Below, piece after piece: positions 62,013-64,000 of a DNA stretch of 64,000 bases. Within the stretch, counting starts at the first letter, position 1, and each line of letters starts with the position of its first letter. The stretch is taken from the NCBI RefSeq assembly GCF_026127265.1, contig NZ_WWFG01000002.1, forward strand, positions 496,001 to 560,000, written 5' to 3'. The translations under genes were made by a program, and so were the position numbers. The DNA is from Nostoc sp. KVJ3. Its GTDB lineage: Bacteria; Cyanobacteriota; Cyanobacteriia; Cyanobacteriales; Nostocaceae. Under the pieces are notes generated by a model that saw nothing but the letters and a program-made list of their open reading frames with translations, was not told the origin of the DNA and made no database searches.

Positions 62013-62170
62013 CTACGGTGTACACACAAGTCGAATTACCCCCCTTAATCCCCCCTTATAAAGGGGGGAAACCGGAAAATCTTGTTCCCTCCCCAATACA
62101 TACGGGGAGGGTTAGGGTGGGGTAAAACCTTGGGTTTTTCAGCTATTTCAGACTTGTGTGTACACCGTAG
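62013..62170. mobile_element. 158-bp intact MITE with perfect ends and 11-bp target duplication
   Basis: The ends are perfect 20-bp inverted repeats, CTACGGTGTACACACAAGTC. The direct duplication CTCCGCTTCGG flanks it at 62002-62012 and 62171-62181. The interior carries opposing C-run and G-run arms and no coding capacity. The ends are those of 19049-19236, and the interior matches the remnant at 20047-20174 in reverse. Confidence 0.85.
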
Positions 62171-62181
62171 CTCCGCTTCGG

Positions 62182-62650
62182 GGAGAGTCTTTAAGTCTGG
62201 GAGCATCCCAATGCAAGCAAATTTACCAAGATGATAAGTTGTCATTGCGAATGGAGCAAAGCGGAATGAAGCATAAGTCCTTCGGACACGCTTCGCGAAC
62301 GCAAAGTACAGATGTTGCGATTGCTTCGCTTCACTACGTTACGCTCGCAATGACAATCCATGTTTTTACACATTTGGGATGCTCCCTTAAGTCTTGCTCC
62401 CCTTCCGACACTCGTGCCGCCATGCGAACGTAGGGAAGGCGCTGGGGGTTAGGTTTGAGAGAAAGTTGCACACCGCGTAGACTTACGCACGGACAGATTT
62501 TACGTCATTACGAGCAAAGCTTTCGTGGAGCATCTCCAAGAGTTGTAATCGCACAGGCTTAGTTTGTCCTCACGAGTACATAAGTCCTAATTTAAATTAA
62601 ACTCTTGTAAAGAGTAAAATATGTCACTTAAAATTGTCAAGCTGTATTGC
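62182..62650. repeat. Repeat-rich intergenic region before the MCE gene end
   Basis: Bases 62238-62354 form a long inverted repeat with ends GTCATTGCGA and TCGCAATGAC, a REP-like family also seen at 10661-10683. Bases 62395-62450 carry CCCCTTCCGACACTC... and GAAGGCGCTGGGGGTTAG, resembling a C-rich repeat. No gene is supported; the open frame at 62158-62433 runs through repeats. Confidence 0.6.
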
Positions 62651-64000
62651 TTATTTTCCTGTCTCCAGTTGCTCCCGTTGCTTACCATACTCCCGCAATT
62701 GTTTCAACAAAACTTCTTGAGATGAATTAGGAATAGACGGAGTGGGGTTTGGTTCAAGGTTCGTGTCAATACTTTCAAAATTAGCAGGTAAGGGATTAAC
62801 TATATAGACGGGTAGCGACTTCTCATTAGACATCGCCTGTTTAGTTGGTGTTGGCGGAGGAATTAGATTGTTTGGTTTTCTCACAGCAGCTTTTACCGAA
62901 TCTAGAGTAGTAGCAACTTGCACCTGTTGTTGCATCTCTTGTGTAGAAGAGACTAAACCACTTAAACCATTCACCAATTGCCGTAAATTTTTGCGGAATT
63001 TAGGATCGCCTGTCAATTCATCTAAATCAGATGTAATTTTTTGGGTATTTTCAAAGGTGACTCTTGCTGAATCTAAAGTTTGTTGCAGCAGCACTGCATT
63101 CTTAGGATCGTTTAAAGTTTTAGAAGCATCGCGTAAATTAGCTGAAGCTTGGGCTGCATTTGCTGAAAGAGTTTCTAAATTGTTGAGTAATTCTCCTTTA
63201 GTCAATCGATTGACAGATGGTGATAGGCTACTGACTGTAACACGTAGTTGGTTGCTGGTTTCCGTGATATTATTTAAAGCGCCAACTAGTGAAGAACGAT
63301 TTGTTGTTAACAGATTATCCAGATTGGTGAGTAAATTATTTGCTTGAGTTGCAGTTGTACCGAATTTATTTAGTGTTTGACTCGCCGATGTATTAAGTTG
63401 GTTTGTCGCTCGTTGTACTGAATTAGCTGTAGCAGAAAATGTATTTAGTTGTTGTCGCAAGCTTTTGGTCAAACCTTGTAAATCCTGACTTAGCTCAGTA
63501 AAACTAGATGCTGCGCCTGTGGTACTTTCCAAAACCCTATTGACATTTCTATAAAATTTGGGGTCATTGTATGCAGAGGCTAGCTCAGTTGAACTGCGAA
63601 TTAGATCGTCAACACTGATACCAATCTGACCTTTTAACCGAGAACCATTACAGACAATCAGGCTGGTATCACAACTTCTATCTAGGGGTTTAGCAAGTAC
63701 AATTCCATTAGGTAAGGTTGTTTTTGGCGTAATGTCGATAATACTTTCGCTAATTAATCCACTTTGATTAGCTTCCACCACTACATTCCGGGGGATAATT
63801 AGATCGCTTTGGGCTATTTCAATCTCTATATCAATGGCATTAGCTTTTGGTAGAACTTGGGAAATAGTTCCTACTTTAACACCTCGATAGCGAACTACTG
63901 CCCCTTTCTGCATTCCGCCAGCGTTAGCAAATTCTACAATAATTTTGTATGAACGGCCAGCAGCAGTAAATCTATTTAACCACAGAAAGAGTAACCCAAA
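62651..64000 (-). CDS. MlaD/MCE-family protein, partial (start beyond the right edge)
   Basis: At least 449 residues of an MCE-domain protein are visible. The first ATG in view (63913) is internal, because the frame continues upstream through FGLLFLWLNRFTAAGRSYKI and VEFANAGG to base 64000. The end of a membrane helix is seen at the edge, followed by the MCE domain (MQKGAVVRYRGVKVGTISQV). A long helical tail has many Asn/Ser/Thr/Leu heptad-like stretches. A proline-rich C-terminus follows. MCE proteins shuttle lipids between membranes with an ABC transporter. In cyanobacteria and plastids the relative is the TGD2-type subunit. Confidence 0.88.
   Translation of the reverse strand, partial: FGLLFLWLNRFTAAGRSYKIIVEFANAGGMQKGAVVRYRGVKVGTISQVLPKANAIDIEIEIAQSDLIIPRNVVVEANQSGLISESIIDITPKTTLPNGIVLAKPLDRSCDTSLIVCNGSRLKGQIGISVDDLIRSSTELASAYNDPKFYRNVNRVLESTTGAASSFTELSQDLQGLTKSLRQQLNTFSATANSVQRATNQLNTSASQTLNKFGTTATQANNLLTNLDNLLTTNRSSLVGALNNITETSNQLRVTVSSLSPSVNRLTKGELLNNLETLSANAAQASANLRDASKTLNDPKNAVLLQQTLDSARVTFENTQKITSDLDELTGDPKFRKNLRQLVNGLSGLVSSTQEMQQQVQVATTLDSVKAAVRKPNNLIPPPTPTKQAMSNEKSLPVYIVNPLPANFESIDTNLEPNPTPSIPNSSQEVLLKQLREYGKQREQLETGK

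Noticed and set aside
62158..62433. Plus-strand frame of 91 codons
   Set aside because: It is made of MITE end and REP-like repeat sequence.

Overview
The window comes from a heterocyst-forming filamentous cyanobacterium of the Nostoc/Anabaena group. Three things point there: very frequent GCGATCGC (HIP1) octamers, many Nostoc-type small dispersed repeats, and a polysaccharide island whose genes match the heterocyst envelope polysaccharide (HEP) island of Anabaena PCC 7120, including hepC next to hepA. This assignment rests on recalled family and gene-order knowledge, not on a search.

Layout. 1-13.5 kb: mostly housekeeping and signalling genes. These are a COG1649-type glycosidase with a small membrane protein, a PAS/GAF sensor whose first GAF looks like a DXCF cyanobacteriochrome but whose kinase core is degenerate, tRNA-Lys(CTT), a DUF1823-like protein, a GH13 enzyme with CBM48, DAHP synthase, a TPR protein, dnaN, a Tab2/Atab2-like protein and a YciI protein. 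13.56-19.34 kb: an accessory island of three minus-strand genes (STAND-type NTPase, WD40 propeller, second STAND-type NTPase), bracketed by two direct copies of one repeat element. 19.05-20.17 kb: a nested MITE with target duplication, a 21-bp minisatellite carrying HIP1 sites and a decayed MITE. 20.2-25 kb: pheT, an antitoxin followed by a truncated PIN toxin, and a CheY/PatA-type regulator pair. 25.6-29.4 kb: vWA, PP2C and kinase-TPR genes (a TerY-P-like triad).

29.8-55.6 kb is the HEP island, all on the plus strand: nucleotide-sugar genes (rfbF, epimerase, C-methyltransferase, rfbC, SAF-domain oxidoreductase), an L-2-hydroxyglutarate oxidase-like enzyme, a 2OG-Fe(II) dioxygenase, many glycosyltransferases, a Wzc-like chain-length/BY-kinase protein, the HepC initiating sugar transferase, the HepA ABC exporter and an O-antigen-ligase-like membrane protein. 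Together they could build activated sugars, assemble repeat units on a lipid carrier, export and polymerise them. 55.6-64 kb is mixed: a possible 47-aa basic ORF, Uma2 nuclease, DOMON-like protein, NahK-like kinase, a protein with two chromo/Tudor-knot-like domains, an aldo/keto reductase with a TetR regulator, a second intact MITE, and an MCE/MlaD gene that runs off the right edge.

Strongest leads for something new: the split STAND/WD40 operon between direct repeats, the candidate cyanobacteriochrome fused to a pseudo-histidine-kinase, the TIR-sharing MITE family with 10-11-bp target duplications, and a 21-nt repeat inserted in frame inside a HIP1 site of a WD40 gene.
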